Both the position numbers and the translations under genes were made by a program. This document shows positions 25,003-34,328 of a stretch of 61,020 bases of DNA, one piece after another; within the stretch, counting starts at the first letter, position 1, and the number at the start of each line of letters is the position of its first letter. Source of the DNA: JADJPL01 sp964607915 (GTDB taxonomy: Bacteria; Bacteroidota; Bacteroidia; Chitinophagales; Saprospiraceae). The notes under the pieces were generated by a model. It saw only the letters and a list, made by a program, of their open reading frames with translations. It made no database searches and was not told where the DNA came from. The stretch spans positions 1 to 61,020 of the forward strand of contig CAZSMU010000002.1 of the NCBI GenBank assembly GCA_964607915.1. The letters are read 5' to 3'.

Positions 25003-25959
25003 CTATTTCCCCGCCGCTGCCCGCCTCAATCGGTCGTTGATGGCTCGGCCCAGCCCCTGCTCGGGCAACAACTCGGCAGCGATAACCTCCAGGTCCAGAG
25101 CATCCAGATAGCGCATGGCGGCAAACAAGTGGCGCGCCGCCTCCCCGAAATCACCCGAAGGGGCCAGTACCTGCTGCCGCGATATCGGCACATCGGGGCT
25201 TCCCTCCCGAAAAGCGAGCACCCCCAACCTCCTGCCGGAGTATTGCCGCAACAAAGCCGCTATGTCCCCGATCACCAGAGGGGTACGCGGCGCATAATGG
25301 CTCTTGAGCATCCCCGGTGCCATTGGGTTGGAACTGGAGTGCGCCTGAACCACGACCTCGCCGACGATTTCTTCGATTTCTTCTATGCCCAGCCCCCCTT
25401 TTCGGTACACTACCGGCAAAGATCCCTCCGGAAAACCTATGATGGTGCTCTCCAACCCTACCTGACAAGGCCCTCCGTCCAGGATATACGGGATTTTTTC
25501 ACCCAACTGCTCCTCAACATGGCGGGCCGTAGTAGGACTGATATACCCAAATGGGTTTGCACTGGGGGCAGCCAGCGGAAAATCCAGCATGCGCAGCAGA
25601 GAAAGCGCCATCTCATGCCGCGGAATGCGCAGCGCCACCCACGGAGAACCCGCCGTGACCAGGTCCGGAATGAGCGATGCCTTCGGCAGCAAAAGCGTCA
25701 GTGGTCCCGGCATGAAGCGCTCCGCAAGGCGCAACGCTGCATCCGGCACGGAAACCGCCAGCTCCTGTAACCGGCCGGTGTCGGCTGTATGAACGATCAA
25801 AGGATCAAACACAGGGCGCTCCTTGACCGCAAAAATTTCCGAGACCGCTTCCAGGGAAAATGCGTTCCCGGCCAGCCCGTAAACCGTCTCCGTCGGGATG
25901 GCTACCAGCTTCCCCGCCCTTAGCAAGGCCGCTGCATGTCCTATGTCCGTTCCAATCAT
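25003..25959 (-). CDS. L-threonylcarbamoyladenylate synthase (Sua5/TsaC type)
   Basis: 318 residues. The YrdC/Sua5 catalytic domain (about 5-195) has KLVAIPTETVYGLAGNAF, ERPVFDPLIVH, MPGPLTLLLPKA, PWVALRIPRHEM and PLAAPSANPFGYISPTTA. A C-terminal Sua5 domain (about 215-315) follows the linker SNPMAPGMLKSHYAPRTPL. It makes threonylcarbamoyl-AMP for the t6A37 modification of ANN-decoding tRNAs. Its start overlaps the MFS stop by 4 nt (ATGA), so the two are translationally coupled. Its stop codon lies at the edge of a repeat half-element. Confidence 0.95.
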   Translation of the reverse strand: MIGTDIGHAAALLRAGKLVAIPTETVYGLAGNAFSLEAVSEIFAVKERPVFDPLIVHTADTGRLQELAVSVPDAALRLAERFMPGPLTLLLPKASLIPDLVTAGSPWVALRIPRHEMALSLLRMLDFPLAAPSANPFGYISPTTARHVEEQLGEKIPYILDGGPCQVGLESTIIGFPEGSLPVVYRKGGLGIEEIEEIVGEVVVQAHSSSNPMAPGMLKSHYAPRTPLVIGDIAALLRQYSGRRLGVLAFREGSPDVPISRQQVLAPSGDFGEAARHLFAAMRYLDALDLEVIAAELLPEQGLGRAINDRLRRAAAGK

Positions 25960-27182
25960 ACCGCATCCGTTTTATACGCGGGCTCCATCTGCTCCCGAAG
26001 CGCATAGATTCCGCCAATGGCAAAGACGCACAATACCGCAAGCAATATCCACACCACCGGATACCCGAAGCGGCCCGCAACCTGCAAGCCCAGCGAAGGC
26101 GCAATGATATGGGCCAGGGAAAAAGACGTCGCATATAAAGCCATGTATGCCCCCCTGTTCGATGGACTGCTGCGCTGCTGCGCAAGGACATTCGCAAACG
26201 GCAGGGTAAGTATCTCCCCTGCCGTAACCAGTACAATGGACAACCACGGCCCCAAAACCCAAAGTCCGCTTACCGAATAGACCAAATAAGAAACCCCAAT
26301 AAAACACACACCCGTCTGTATCAATGCCGTTTTTGTGAAACGCCCTTCCAAATGCTTGATCAACGGCATTTCAACAAGGACGATGATGAATCCGTTTAAG
26401 GCGATCAATACGCCGACCTGCGCCTCATGCATCCGGAACATTTCCTTCAAATAGACGGGCACCACATAAAAAAACTGCATGAACGCAATAGAGGCCAACA
26501 TGAAAAAGAAGAGAAACACCACATAGCTCCTGTCCCGGAAAGCGGCAAACTTATCCTGCTTCCCCTCCGAACTGCCCGCCAAACCCTCCGTCCTCGGTTT
26601 GAGCGACAGCCGGTACAAGACAGCTGCCCCCCAGCAGGTCAACGCATCGAGGATGAACAGCCAGTTGAAGCCCAGCCGATACGCCAGCCAGCCCCCTAAT
26701 GCCGGCCCAATGGAAAACCCCAGGTTGATGGCCGTGCGGTTCAGCGACAAAGACCTCGTGCGGGATTCCGGGTGGGAATACATCAGGATGGCCACCTGGT
26801 TGGCAGGCCGGAAAGCCTCCGACACCACGCTCAGGCAAAGGATACCTGCACAAAACAAAGCGAATGTTTTCAACTGCAACAGCAAAAGAAAGCCCGCGCC
26901 CGTCAGCAGTAAGGACCAAAATTGTACCCGGTAATACCCGAACCGATCGCTGAGGTACCCTCCCCCAAGGCTTCCTGCTACAGCACCTACCCCAAAGCAA
27001 CTCATCGCCGCCCCAGCTTGCATTTTGCTGAAGCCCAGCTCCTGCGTCAGGTAAACCGCCAAAAAAGGAATGACCATGGCGCCGCTGCGGTTCACCAACA
27101 TGACTAAAGACAGCATCCAGACATCCCTCGAGAGGCCGGTAAAAGAACGGGCATACGCACCCCAAACACGGCGAAATAACAT
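25956..27182 (-). CDS. Major facilitator superfamily transporter
   Basis: 408 residues with 12 predicted hydrophobic helices. The MFS loop motif is after helix 2 (GGGYLSDRFGYYRVQ). NRTAINLGFSIGPALGGWL in helix 5 resembles drug/proton antiporters of the MdtG/YfmO type. The final helices end FAIGGIYALREQMEP. Substrate unknown; drug or metabolite efflux is plausible. It overlaps the downstream Sua5 gene by 4 nt. Upstream lies a half-element of the repeat (27217-27266). Confidence 0.88.
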   Translation of the reverse strand: MLFRRVWGAYARSFTGLSRDVWMLSLVMLVNRSGAMVIPFLAVYLTQELGFSKMQAGAAMSCFGVGAVAGSLGGGYLSDRFGYYRVQFWSLLLTGAGFLLLLQLKTFALFCAGILCLSVVSEAFRPANQVAILMYSHPESRTRSLSLNRTAINLGFSIGPALGGWLAYRLGFNWLFILDALTCWGAAVLYRLSLKPRTEGLAGSSEGKQDKFAAFRDRSYVVFLFFFMLASIAFMQFFYVVPVYLKEMFRMHEAQVGVLIALNGFIIVLVEMPLIKHLEGRFTKTALIQTGVCFIGVSYLVYSVSGLWVLGPWLSIVLVTAGEILTLPFANVLAQQRSSPSNRGAYMALYATSFSLAHIIAPSLGLQVAGRFGYPVVWILLAVLCVFAIGGIYALREQMEPAYKTDAV

Positions 27183-27216
27183 CCCTTCGGGTTTTGAACC
27201 ATAAAAGTACGCTTTT

Positions 27217-27266
27217 AGGGCTCAAAAATGGCTCCTTTTTCTTCCTCGTCAATCCCCTATTGCCCC
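27217..27266. repeat. Half-element over the M24 peptidase stop codon
   Basis: GGGCTCAAAAATGGCTCC, then CTTCCTCGTCAATCCCC, matches centre plus right arm of copy J with a decayed tip. The TAG of the M24 gene (27257-27259) and its last codons fall inside it. Confidence 0.6.
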
Positions 27267-28618
27267 AGATGCCCCTTCGGACGGGGAATCAGGAACAATT
27301 GTTTTTGACGCCCGTCTATATAGTAGGTTTTCCTCCCGTCAAACGCGGCCTCCTCTTCCATCATAATGCGCACCTCCTTGTTCCATTGGGGCAGGAAGAC
27401 GCGGTTGTTCAACTCAATGGAATAGGCCGTGTTCGGCGTCACGGGATAATCGCCTGTGCCGGGGACACCCGACTGCATATCCCACATGCCAATGGCAGGG
27501 CCGGCACCATGCCCGTGAAAGCCGATGGGATGGCTGTAGATGCTCGGCTGTAGTCCCTCCGCCTTGGCTTTCGACAGCGCCTCTGCCAGGATGTCGTTGC
27601 CACTGCGCCCCGTACGGAAAGCCCCCGTGAGCAAATCCATCAAACGCAAGCATTTGTTGAACGCCTCCTTGAGATAATCCGGGGCATCGCTCTCCCCTGC
27701 TTTCAACACATATGCATTTTCCTGGGTATCGGTGTGCAGTCCCAGATAGGAAATGCCAAAGTCCACATGCAACAGGTCGCCGGGCTGGATGACTGCCGCA
27801 TCGGGCCGTTGTGCGAAACTGCGGTTTTGTTCTGAGGACTCCGCACTCCCGCGCTGCACGTCCACCGTAGGATGAAACCAGGATTCCAGGCCGAGTTCGC
27901 GCACCCGTTCGCGATAGAACCACACCACGTCATCGGTCGTAGTGATGCCGGGCTGAATGACCTTCTCAGAGAATCCTTCCTGTATAATTTCGTGCGCAAT
28001 CCGGCAAACCATAGGGTACACATCCAGTTCCGCAGGCGTGCGCGTTTCGAGCCAGCCTACGGAGAGGCGCTCCCCAGACACCAGCCGCCCTTCCAGTGCG
28101 TCGGGCAGCGCTTCTCTCAATTTTTCATAGTGGTACGCCGAGAGACCATCGGCGTGGCCAAAATGGACCGATTTGTTGAGGGCTATTTTTTTGGGGTTTC
28201 GCGCGGCAATCAATTCCGCCAGACGCTTGAACTGGTCGGGTTCGCGCTCGGGGTCCCAAGATTTTTTGAACACGTCCCCGATATCGTAGCGCGCACAAGC
28301 CAGCGTCTCCAGGGAATCCCCGGTATCGTAAATCAACAGCATCGTCGTGCGGCGCGCAGAGAGCCAGGTCGCCGGCAGCATGGTGCGCAGCACCGGGTCT
28401 TCGTTGTACTCCCGGGCTATGATCAGCCACATATCAATGCCCTCCCTGCGCATGAGGGCAGGGAGTACGGTGCGCACGCGCTCCTTGAGCCAGGCGTCCC
28501 GTACGCGGGCTTGCTCCTTTAAAGGCAACACAACCGGCATTTGCGCCTGAAGCACCGGGTATATAGCAACAGCAGTAAAAAGTACTGCCAAAAACCATTT
28601 GCTCTGTGTGAAAAACAT
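27257..28618 (-). CDS. Secreted M24-family metallopeptidase (Xaa-Pro aminopeptidase-like)
   Basis: 453 residues. The signal peptide is WFLAVLFTAVAIYPVLQA. A creatinase-like N-terminal domain covers about 35-200. The pita-bread domain has metal-ligand motifs HVDFGISYLGLHTDTQEN (two Asp), HPIGFHGHGAGP (His), YSIELNNRVFLPQW (Glu) and RIMMEEEAAFDG (Glu). The order D-D-H-E-E matches M24B aminopeptidases. It probably trims peptides with N-terminal X-Pro in the periplasm. The C-terminal codons and TAG stop overlap a repeat half-element, which could mean its original 3' end was altered. Confidence 0.87.
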   Translation of the reverse strand: MFFTQSKWFLAVLFTAVAIYPVLQAQMPVVLPLKEQARVRDAWLKERVRTVLPALMRREGIDMWLIIAREYNEDPVLRTMLPATWLSARRTTMLLIYDTGDSLETLACARYDIGDVFKKSWDPEREPDQFKRLAELIAARNPKKIALNKSVHFGHADGLSAYHYEKLREALPDALEGRLVSGERLSVGWLETRTPAELDVYPMVCRIAHEIIQEGFSEKVIQPGITTTDDVVWFYRERVRELGLESWFHPTVDVQRGSAESSEQNRSFAQRPDAAVIQPGDLLHVDFGISYLGLHTDTQENAYVLKAGESDAPDYLKEAFNKCLRLMDLLTGAFRTGRSGNDILAEALSKAKAEGLQPSIYSHPIGFHGHGAGPAIGMWDMQSGVPGTGDYPVTPNTAYSIELNNRVFLPQWNKEVRIMMEEEAAFDGRKTYYIDGRQKQLFLIPRPKGHLGQ

Positions 28619-28644
28619 AGTATTTTATTTTGTCTTGAAAAAAT

Positions 28645-28673
28645 GGATTGGTTGCGAGGAGACCGCAAGACTA
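28645..28673. repeat. Minimal element with the centre deleted, at the GH51 stop codon
   Basis: GGATTGGTTGCGAGGAG is followed by ACCGCAAGACTA, two tips with little between them. CTA at 28671-28673 is the TAG stop codon of the minus-strand GH51 gene. Confidence 0.6.
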
Positions 28674-30257
28674 CTTAGTCAACTCTAAAACGACTACAGA
28701 ACCAGCCGGCATAGCTACCGTCAGACGATTTCCCGACAGAGAGGCCTGACTGAACGCCTTGGGCATTACCCGGTTCGGATATTCGAACGTATTGTGGTCC
28801 TGGATGTTCGCAGAAGCCAATACCCTTCCTTTCACCTGTTTGGCGGCAAAGCCTTTGAGGTCGATTTCCACGCTCTGTCCATTTTTGGGGTCAATATTCA
28901 CCAGAGAAACGTGCATCTTCCCCAAACTGTCGAGCGATGCCGAAGCAGATACGGCCTGGAGCCGCTGACCGCCCATCTCAAAATCCTTGGAAATGAGCTG
29001 AACAGGGACTAAAAGAGCTTCCTGGTGTACTTTGTACATCTCCATCACGTGATAGGTAGGTGTCAAAAGGAGTTTTTCCTCTTTGGTGAGGATCACGGCC
29101 TGCAGTACATTTACCGTTTGGGCGAGGTTGGCCATCCGCACCCGGTCGGCGTGGTTGTTGAAGATGTTGAGCGTGAGGCCCGCAATCATAGCATCCCGCA
29201 TGGTGTTCTGCTGGTACAAAGCCCCTTTGCCTTCCGGATCGGTATTGTACCACCCTCCCCACTCATCCACGACCAACGCCACCCGCCGGGCAGGGTCGTA
29301 CTTATCCATGATGGCACTGTTCTTCGACACAAACTCTTCCATGAACCAGGCGCGCTGCATCGTTTTGAAATACTGTTCCTCACTGAAACCCGTAGATGGC
29401 CCCATAGCGCCCCAGTCAATCACGGAGTAGTGGTGTATGGATACGCCTTCGAAGCGCTTGGCAGGGATATTTTGCATAAGCGTCTCTGTCCAGGCGTAAT
29501 CCGGCGATCCAGGACCTACGGCGATGCGGAATAGTTGTTCGGAATTGTTATAGCTCGTCATGGCGGTAGCAAACTGGCGGTACAGGTTCGAGTAGTGTTC
29601 TACAGTCATGCCTCCACCACAATCCCAGGACTCGTTGCCAATGCCCCAGTATTTTACTTTCCACGGCGTGGCGCGCCCGTTTTTCTCGCGCAGGTCCGTC
29701 AGGTAGCTGGCTCCGTTGGCGTGGTTGACGTACTGCACCCATTCGGAAGCTTCTTGTACAGAACCGGTATTCATGTTTGCCGCGAGATAGGGCTCGGCAC
29801 CGAGTAGCTCGCACAGGTTCAGGAATTCATGGGTACCGAAGCTGTTGTCTTCGCGGTAGTTGCCCCACCATAGGTTTTCAATTGCTTTTCGTTCGCTTTT
29901 AGGGCCTATCCCCTCTTTCCAGTGGTAGGTATCTGCAAAGCACCCCCCCGGCCAACGCAGGTTGGGGATGTGCAAGTTGCGCAGTGCCTGGATGATGTCG
30001 GTGCGAACCCCATCGGTGTTCGGGATTTTCGCCTGGTTTTCCCCGACGTAGAACCCATCGTAAATACAGCGCCCAAGGTGCTCCGCAAAATGCCCGTAAA
30101 TGTGCTTGCTGATGCGCGTCGTCGCCAGGTCGGCGTCCGCAAGGGCTTTATTCTGCTGTGCCCATACCGGAACACCGCATAAAGCAATGAGCATTCCGGC
30201 CAATACGCTTTTTTTGAACCCATACATAAATGGGTCAGGTTGGTTGGTGTTTTTCAT
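28671..30257 (-). CDS. GH51 alpha-L-arabinofuranosidase
   Basis: 528 residues with a signal peptide ending ALCGVPVWAQ. The start could also be ATG 30227, giving MYGFKKSVLAG. The (beta/alpha)8 domain carries the GH51 acid/base Glu209 (YWGIGNESWDCGGG) and nucleophile Glu332 (ALVVDEWGGWY), plus NLRWPGGCFADTYHW. A C-terminal beta domain follows (about 390-528). It releases terminal arabinofuranose from arabinans or arabinoxylans in the periplasm or outside. It follows the Wzz-like gene by 33 nt on the same strand, so it may share a transcript with polysaccharide export genes. Confidence 0.93.
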   Translation of the reverse strand: MKNTNQPDPFMYGFKKSVLAGMLIALCGVPVWAQQNKALADADLATTRISKHIYGHFAEHLGRCIYDGFYVGENQAKIPNTDGVRTDIIQALRNLHIPNLRWPGGCFADTYHWKEGIGPKSERKAIENLWWGNYREDNSFGTHEFLNLCELLGAEPYLAANMNTGSVQEASEWVQYVNHANGASYLTDLREKNGRATPWKVKYWGIGNESWDCGGGMTVEHYSNLYRQFATAMTSYNNSEQLFRIAVGPGSPDYAWTETLMQNIPAKRFEGVSIHHYSVIDWGAMGPSTGFSEEQYFKTMQRAWFMEEFVSKNSAIMDKYDPARRVALVVDEWGGWYNTDPEGKGALYQQNTMRDAMIAGLTLNIFNNHADRVRMANLAQTVNVLQAVILTKEEKLLLTPTYHVMEMYKVHQEALLVPVQLISKDFEMGGQRLQAVSASASLDSLGKMHVSLVNIDPKNGQSVEIDLKGFAAKQVKGRVLASANIQDHNTFEYPNRVMPKAFSQASLSGNRLTVAMPAGSVVVLELTK

Positions 30258-30290
30258 ATCAAAAAATTTATGGGATAAAAGAACAGACTT

Positions 30291-31346
30291 TTATTCCGAA
30301 ATTTCTTTTTTTACAAAAACAAATAAGGCACCCGCTGCTAAAAAGGCCATGGCAAAGACCAGGCCGGTCCTCGCCCGCCCCTTTCCGTTTACTTTTAAAG
30401 GCTTGTAGGGAATATCGATCATTTCGATGACCGGCTCGGTCTGCTGTAGGGAGAATTTACTCAGTTCGAGGTTTTTGCTCACTTCCCCATACAAGGCCGT
30501 GAGCAGTTCGAGCTCCATTTTTCGACGGGATTCCCCCACCAGAGGTGCGGTTTGCAGGATGCCCAGGCTGCGGTCGCTCGAAGCGGCTACCGACGTCATC
30601 CGGGAAAGCATGACCCGCTGCAGGCTGTCCTGGCGCGACTCCAACAGGGATATCGAACGGCGCAAACGGCCTACTTTGATTTCCGTGTATAATTCGATGG
30701 CCTCGCGCAACAGGGTGCCGCTCAGCCGCCAGGCAAAGTCCTCTTCTATGTCTGTAACTATCAAATCGACAAACGAAGCGGTCTTTTCCCGGTTGATGGT
30801 AATTTTTTTCTTTACGTCGTTGGTAATGCCCCTGAGAAGGCTCTCCTCGGCCAGGCTGAAGCTGTCGCGGGGTACTCCAAGAGTGAACCCCCTGGCAGCA
30901 GCCCCCTGCCGCTCTTTTTCGTCCATGCGCTCCAGGTATAGGTTCGCCAAGCATCCTTGCGGAAGATTGTCTTGTCGGCAGAGCAGGGCCGCCTGTACAA
31001 TGCGATCGGACTGCAACAGGGTCGAGATATTACCGGAGGAAAGCAGGTTTGAATTCCCTGCGTCCACCTCCACGCCAAACTGGCTGGCGAAGCCTGCAAT
31101 ACCAGACGGACTGCTTTTTTCTTCCATTGCAAAACTGAGCCGGCTTTCGTAGGTCACCTGGCGCGTAAAATGCGCGTAGCCGAAGCCCAACACCCCGCCA
31201 GCGATTGCAAAAAGGGCTAAGATCCAGCTTTTGGACAAAAAAAACACAAGCAGCTCCCGGATCTTCAAAACGATTTCCTTGAGGGTGATATCCTCGTTGT
31301 CGGCAACTTGCTGCGGGGACGGAGTGTACGGTGTCTGTGGAATCAT
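30291..31346 (-). CDS. Wzz/GumC-like polysaccharide chain-length determinant protein
   Basis: 351 residues. Two membrane helices (about 38-58 and the last 25 residues, GLVFAMAFLAAGALFVFV) bracket a large periplasmic helical region with long coiled segments, the polysaccharide co-polymerase layout. No tyrosine kinase domain is attached. Its ATG overlaps the Wza-like stop codon by 4 nt, so the two are coupled. It regulates chain length or opens the export channel of a capsule or exopolysaccharide. The glycosyltransferases and Wzx/Wzy are not in this window. Confidence 0.85.
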   Translation of the reverse strand: MIPQTPYTPSPQQVADNEDITLKEIVLKIRELLVFFLSKSWILALFAIAGGVLGFGYAHFTRQVTYESRLSFAMEEKSSPSGIAGFASQFGVEVDAGNSNLLSSGNISTLLQSDRIVQAALLCRQDNLPQGCLANLYLERMDEKERQGAAARGFTLGVPRDSFSLAEESLLRGITNDVKKKITINREKTASFVDLIVTDIEEDFAWRLSGTLLREAIELYTEIKVGRLRRSISLLESRQDSLQRVMLSRMTSVAASSDRSLGILQTAPLVGESRRKMELELLTALYGEVSKNLELSKFSLQQTEPVIEMIDIPYKPLKVNGKGRARTGLVFAMAFLAAGALFVFVKKEISE

Positions 31347-34099
31347 AGCTGCCGAATGAGCAGGGTTAGCGTGAGCAATGTACTTACGGTCTGGAATACC
31401 TGGGCAAATAATTTATCGGCCTCAAAGCCTTTTTTCTGGTTGGGATTCTTTTCTCGTTTCATGTTCAAGGAGACCGCCGTGCCGGGTTCAACACTTGGAT
31501 AGTCGCGCACGAGGAACAAAGTCTTGCGAGTCCCCTGCACCCGCCCATCGGGGTAGGTAAGGGTGACGCTGCTCTTGTCAACCCTACGCGCGAAGCCTCC
31601 TGCAAACTCCATCAGGTACCAGCGCGCAGAACGCCTGCCTTGAAAGACAAAATGCACTAATGAGTCCAGAATAGGGGCAGAAACCACGCCAGCAGAATCC
31701 TGCCTGACGGTATCCGCCAATTGTGCAGCGCCTGCCACCAGTCCCGCTTTGATGTTCTCTCCCAGGCGCGTACCCTCCAGGCGGATACCGATGGTGTTTT
31801 TATAAGGGAAAATGGTGACCACATCGCCCGGCAACAGCACCGGGTCGTGTTGGTTAGAACCCGGCATCGCCAGAGCTCTTTCTAAATTGATGCCCACCTG
31901 CCCTATGTTGCCCTCCATCCGGATTAGGGTGGCGTTGCGCCGGTCTGCCAGCTTAGTCAGCCCGCCCGCTTCGGAAATGAGGCTGCTCAGGCGCACTTCC
32001 CGGTTGCTGAGGCTGTACGGACCAGGATACAATACCTGACCACTGATCTGTACCGAACGGGTAAGGTCAAACAAAGGCAAGTCCCGCACTACGACCTGGT
32101 CAAAGGGCTGCAGCCGGAAATCGCGCGGACCGGCGATAACCTGGTTCGCCGTATCCAACTCCAGGGAAATGCGGTCAAAGGTAGTCCCGTCCATACCCGA
32201 GTAATCTACCCGGAACACGTCCACCCGGTTGCGGGAAGCAGAACGGGTGAGCCCACCCGCCATTTCGATTAGACCGGGAAGGGTCATCGTCGGGTCATAC
32301 GACGTAGCCAAAGGGCTATGCACCGCCCCGCTCACAGAAAGCTGCCCGACATCGGTATAGGTGCGCCGGTCGTAGACCACCAGGCGGTCGCCTGCCCGCA
32401 AAGCCGTGCTGCCGGGGTTCCGCAAGTCAATGCGCAGGTACTCGACCCGGTTGGGGTTGAACCAATCTTTGCGGAAAATATAGCCGGCCGACGCTGCGTT
32501 GGGCTTCAAACCACCCGCTTGAAGCAACGCATCGGAAAGCATGATCTTATCTTCATAAGAAGCGATACGGCGAAAAGGCTGCCGCACTTCGCCCGTGATG
32601 GAGATGGTGTCCAGGTCGTTGAACAAGGTCTTGTCCAGTACTTGTATGCGGTCGCGCGGCTCCATGAGGAACTCCGACTGCTGCACAGGGTGAACCTGCA
32701 TAGTCCGCACACTCCCGTCGCGCAACCTGCGCTCGACCATCACCATGTCCGTCCGCGCCTCCGGCCGCATCCCGGCTTTTTGCAGGAACGCGCCCAAAGT
32801 GCCGTTTGTACCCAATTCATACAAATTGGGATAAAATACAGCACCGCTAACCTCCACATACTGATCGAGCGGCCGGGCAGCCGTGCGCACGCGCACGATG
32901 TCGCCATCCTGCAACCCCGCCGAAACAAGGCCGTCCAGTACCTCCCGGAGAGCATATTCCACCAGGACGAGCGAATCCCCCTCTACCCGTTCTACCTGTA
33001 CATACTCGGGAGAAGCGTTGTACTGGACCCCTCCCGCGAAGCGGATGAGGTCCCGCAGGCCTTCCCCGGCCAGCAACTCGTAGCGCATAGGGCGCTTGAC
33101 CGCCCCCTCGAGCGTCACCACTGTTTTGGCTACTGGCACGTACAGGATGTCGTTGTGCTGCAGGTCAAAGTCGAACTGCATGGCAGGGTTGTCCATAAAG
33201 GCATAGACATCCAGCTTTTTTCGCGTTTTCCCCCGGATCAACTCAATTTCGCGCACCGAACCAATCTCGCTTACGCCCCCGGCGGCAGCCAGCGCGTTAA
33301 AAGCAGTATTCAGAGCAGAAAGCGAGAAACTTCCCTTGTTTTTGGTCTCCCCAAAGGCATTGATCGTGATGGTGCGGGCCTCCTTTACCGTCAAGGCAAA
33401 CTGGTCGGGGTTGAAGCGGTAAAAGTAGGAAAAACGCTGCACCATAAGCCTGCGCGCCTGCGACAGCTGCAGGCCCTGCAGGAATATTTTGGGCATGCCG
33501 ACCGGTTGCACGTAGCCTTCTTCATTGACCACCAACAGCAGGTCGGCCTGGGAAATACCAAAAATCGTGACCCGGACCCGGTCGCCCGCTCCCAGAACAT
33601 ACGTTTCCGGGGCATTCGCGCCATCCAGGGTACGATAGGGCTCCAGATTCCGCGCAGAGAAGAGCTGGTGGCCATAAATTTCAACCGGTACAAATAGGGC
33701 GGTATCCCCCGACACGGGCAGTGGAAGCGTATCCACCCCGGAAGGAAGTACTGGCTTTTTCGGCTTTTCGGGCTCAAGTTTGAGCGTGTCCGGCTGCTCC
33801 GCACTCCCTTTTTTCTGTTTTTCTGCCTCTAATTCGTCGAGTGCCTTGACAATCTTTTCTTTTCTCAGCAAAAGCTGCTCCGGTGTCAGTTGGTCGAGGT
33901 CTATCCCTCGTTCGAGCAGCCCCTGCCGGGCTTCTGCCTCGCTAAGCGTTCTATTTTCAAGAAAAGACCGAAGGGAAGCACTTGGAGTGCCTCCCCGGGT
34001 TTGGGCGTGGAGCCCCACCCCGCTGAGCAGCACGAAGGCCGAAGCAAGGATGGCAAAGCAATAGAGGGCTAACCCTCGTTGGGAATCGTGGTCGTGCAT
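31343..34099 (-). CDS. Wza-like polysaccharide export protein with multiple SLBB domains
   Basis: 918 residues from ATG 34099; a longer start at 34135 lacks a good signal. The signal peptide ends LLSGVGLHAQ. A charged coiled linker (about 40-115) precedes the polysaccharide export domain (YVLGAGDRVRVTIFGISQAD, VNEEGYVQPVGMPKIFLQGL) and a series of SLBB domains with recurring V.V.GAV..P..Y.L......L...I..AGG patterns. A C-terminal hydrophobic segment (TVSTLLTLTLLIRQL) ends the protein. It is longer than E. coli Wza (379 residues) because of extra SLBB repeats, as usual in Bacteroidota. Forms the outer membrane channel. Confidence 0.9.
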   Translation of the reverse strand: MHDHDSQRGLALYCFAILASAFVLLSGVGLHAQTRGGTPSASLRSFLENRTLSEAEARQGLLERGIDLDQLTPEQLLLRKEKIVKALDELEAEKQKKGSAEQPDTLKLEPEKPKKPVLPSGVDTLPLPVSGDTALFVPVEIYGHQLFSARNLEPYRTLDGANAPETYVLGAGDRVRVTIFGISQADLLLVVNEEGYVQPVGMPKIFLQGLQLSQARRLMVQRFSYFYRFNPDQFALTVKEARTITINAFGETKNKGSFSLSALNTAFNALAAAGGVSEIGSVREIELIRGKTRKKLDVYAFMDNPAMQFDFDLQHNDILYVPVAKTVVTLEGAVKRPMRYELLAGEGLRDLIRFAGGVQYNASPEYVQVERVEGDSLVLVEYALREVLDGLVSAGLQDGDIVRVRTAARPLDQYVEVSGAVFYPNLYELGTNGTLGAFLQKAGMRPEARTDMVMVERRLRDGSVRTMQVHPVQQSEFLMEPRDRIQVLDKTLFNDLDTISITGEVRQPFRRIASYEDKIMLSDALLQAGGLKPNAASAGYIFRKDWFNPNRVEYLRIDLRNPGSTALRAGDRLVVYDRRTYTDVGQLSVSGAVHSPLATSYDPTMTLPGLIEMAGGLTRSASRNRVDVFRVDYSGMDGTTFDRISLELDTANQVIAGPRDFRLQPFDQVVVRDLPLFDLTRSVQISGQVLYPGPYSLSNREVRLSSLISEAGGLTKLADRRNATLIRMEGNIGQVGINLERALAMPGSNQHDPVLLPGDVVTIFPYKNTIGIRLEGTRLGENIKAGLVAGAAQLADTVRQDSAGVVSAPILDSLVHFVFQGRRSARWYLMEFAGGFARRVDKSSVTLTYPDGRVQGTRKTLFLVRDYPSVEPGTAVSLNMKREKNPNQKKGFEADKLFAQVFQTVSTLLTLTLLIRQL

Positions 34100-34136
34100 T
34101 TGTTCTGGATAAGAATATGTACAAGACTGATACATT

Positions 34137-34213
34137 AGGCTTGTGGCGGGGGAATTATCGAGGGCTCAAAAAGGCCATTTTGCCTTCCTCGCGGACTCCC
34201 TCACCACAAGGCT
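34137..34213. repeat. Intergenic palindromic element, copy J (complete)
   Basis: Left tip AGGCTTGTGGCGGGGG, centre GGCTCAAAAAGGCCATTTTG, right tip CCCTCACCACAAGGCT. The A-to-G change in the left tip (AGGCTT instead of AGACTT) is matched in the right tip. It lies upstream of the Wza-like gene. Confidence 0.87.
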
Positions 34214-34297
34214 GTTCGTTTTCCGGGTATTCGGTAGCTTTCAGCAAGCTACAGGATTTCTTTTTTTACAAAAATAAAAAATCGCTTCAGATATCTA

Positions 34298-34328
34298 CGG
34301 GCCTTTTTGCCTCCTCGCCACAAGCCTA
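34298..34328. repeat. Half-element whose tip forms the phospholipase stop codon
   Basis: GGGCCTTTTTGCCTCCTCG with tip CCACAAGCCTA. The final CTA (34326-34328) is the TAG stop of the minus-strand gene. The G variant in the tip matches copy J, 85 bp away. Confidence 0.75.

Noticed and set aside
32318..33697. 459-codon plus-strand frame opposite the Wza-like gene
   Set aside because: Antisense shadow; the minus-strand SLBB protein is well supported.
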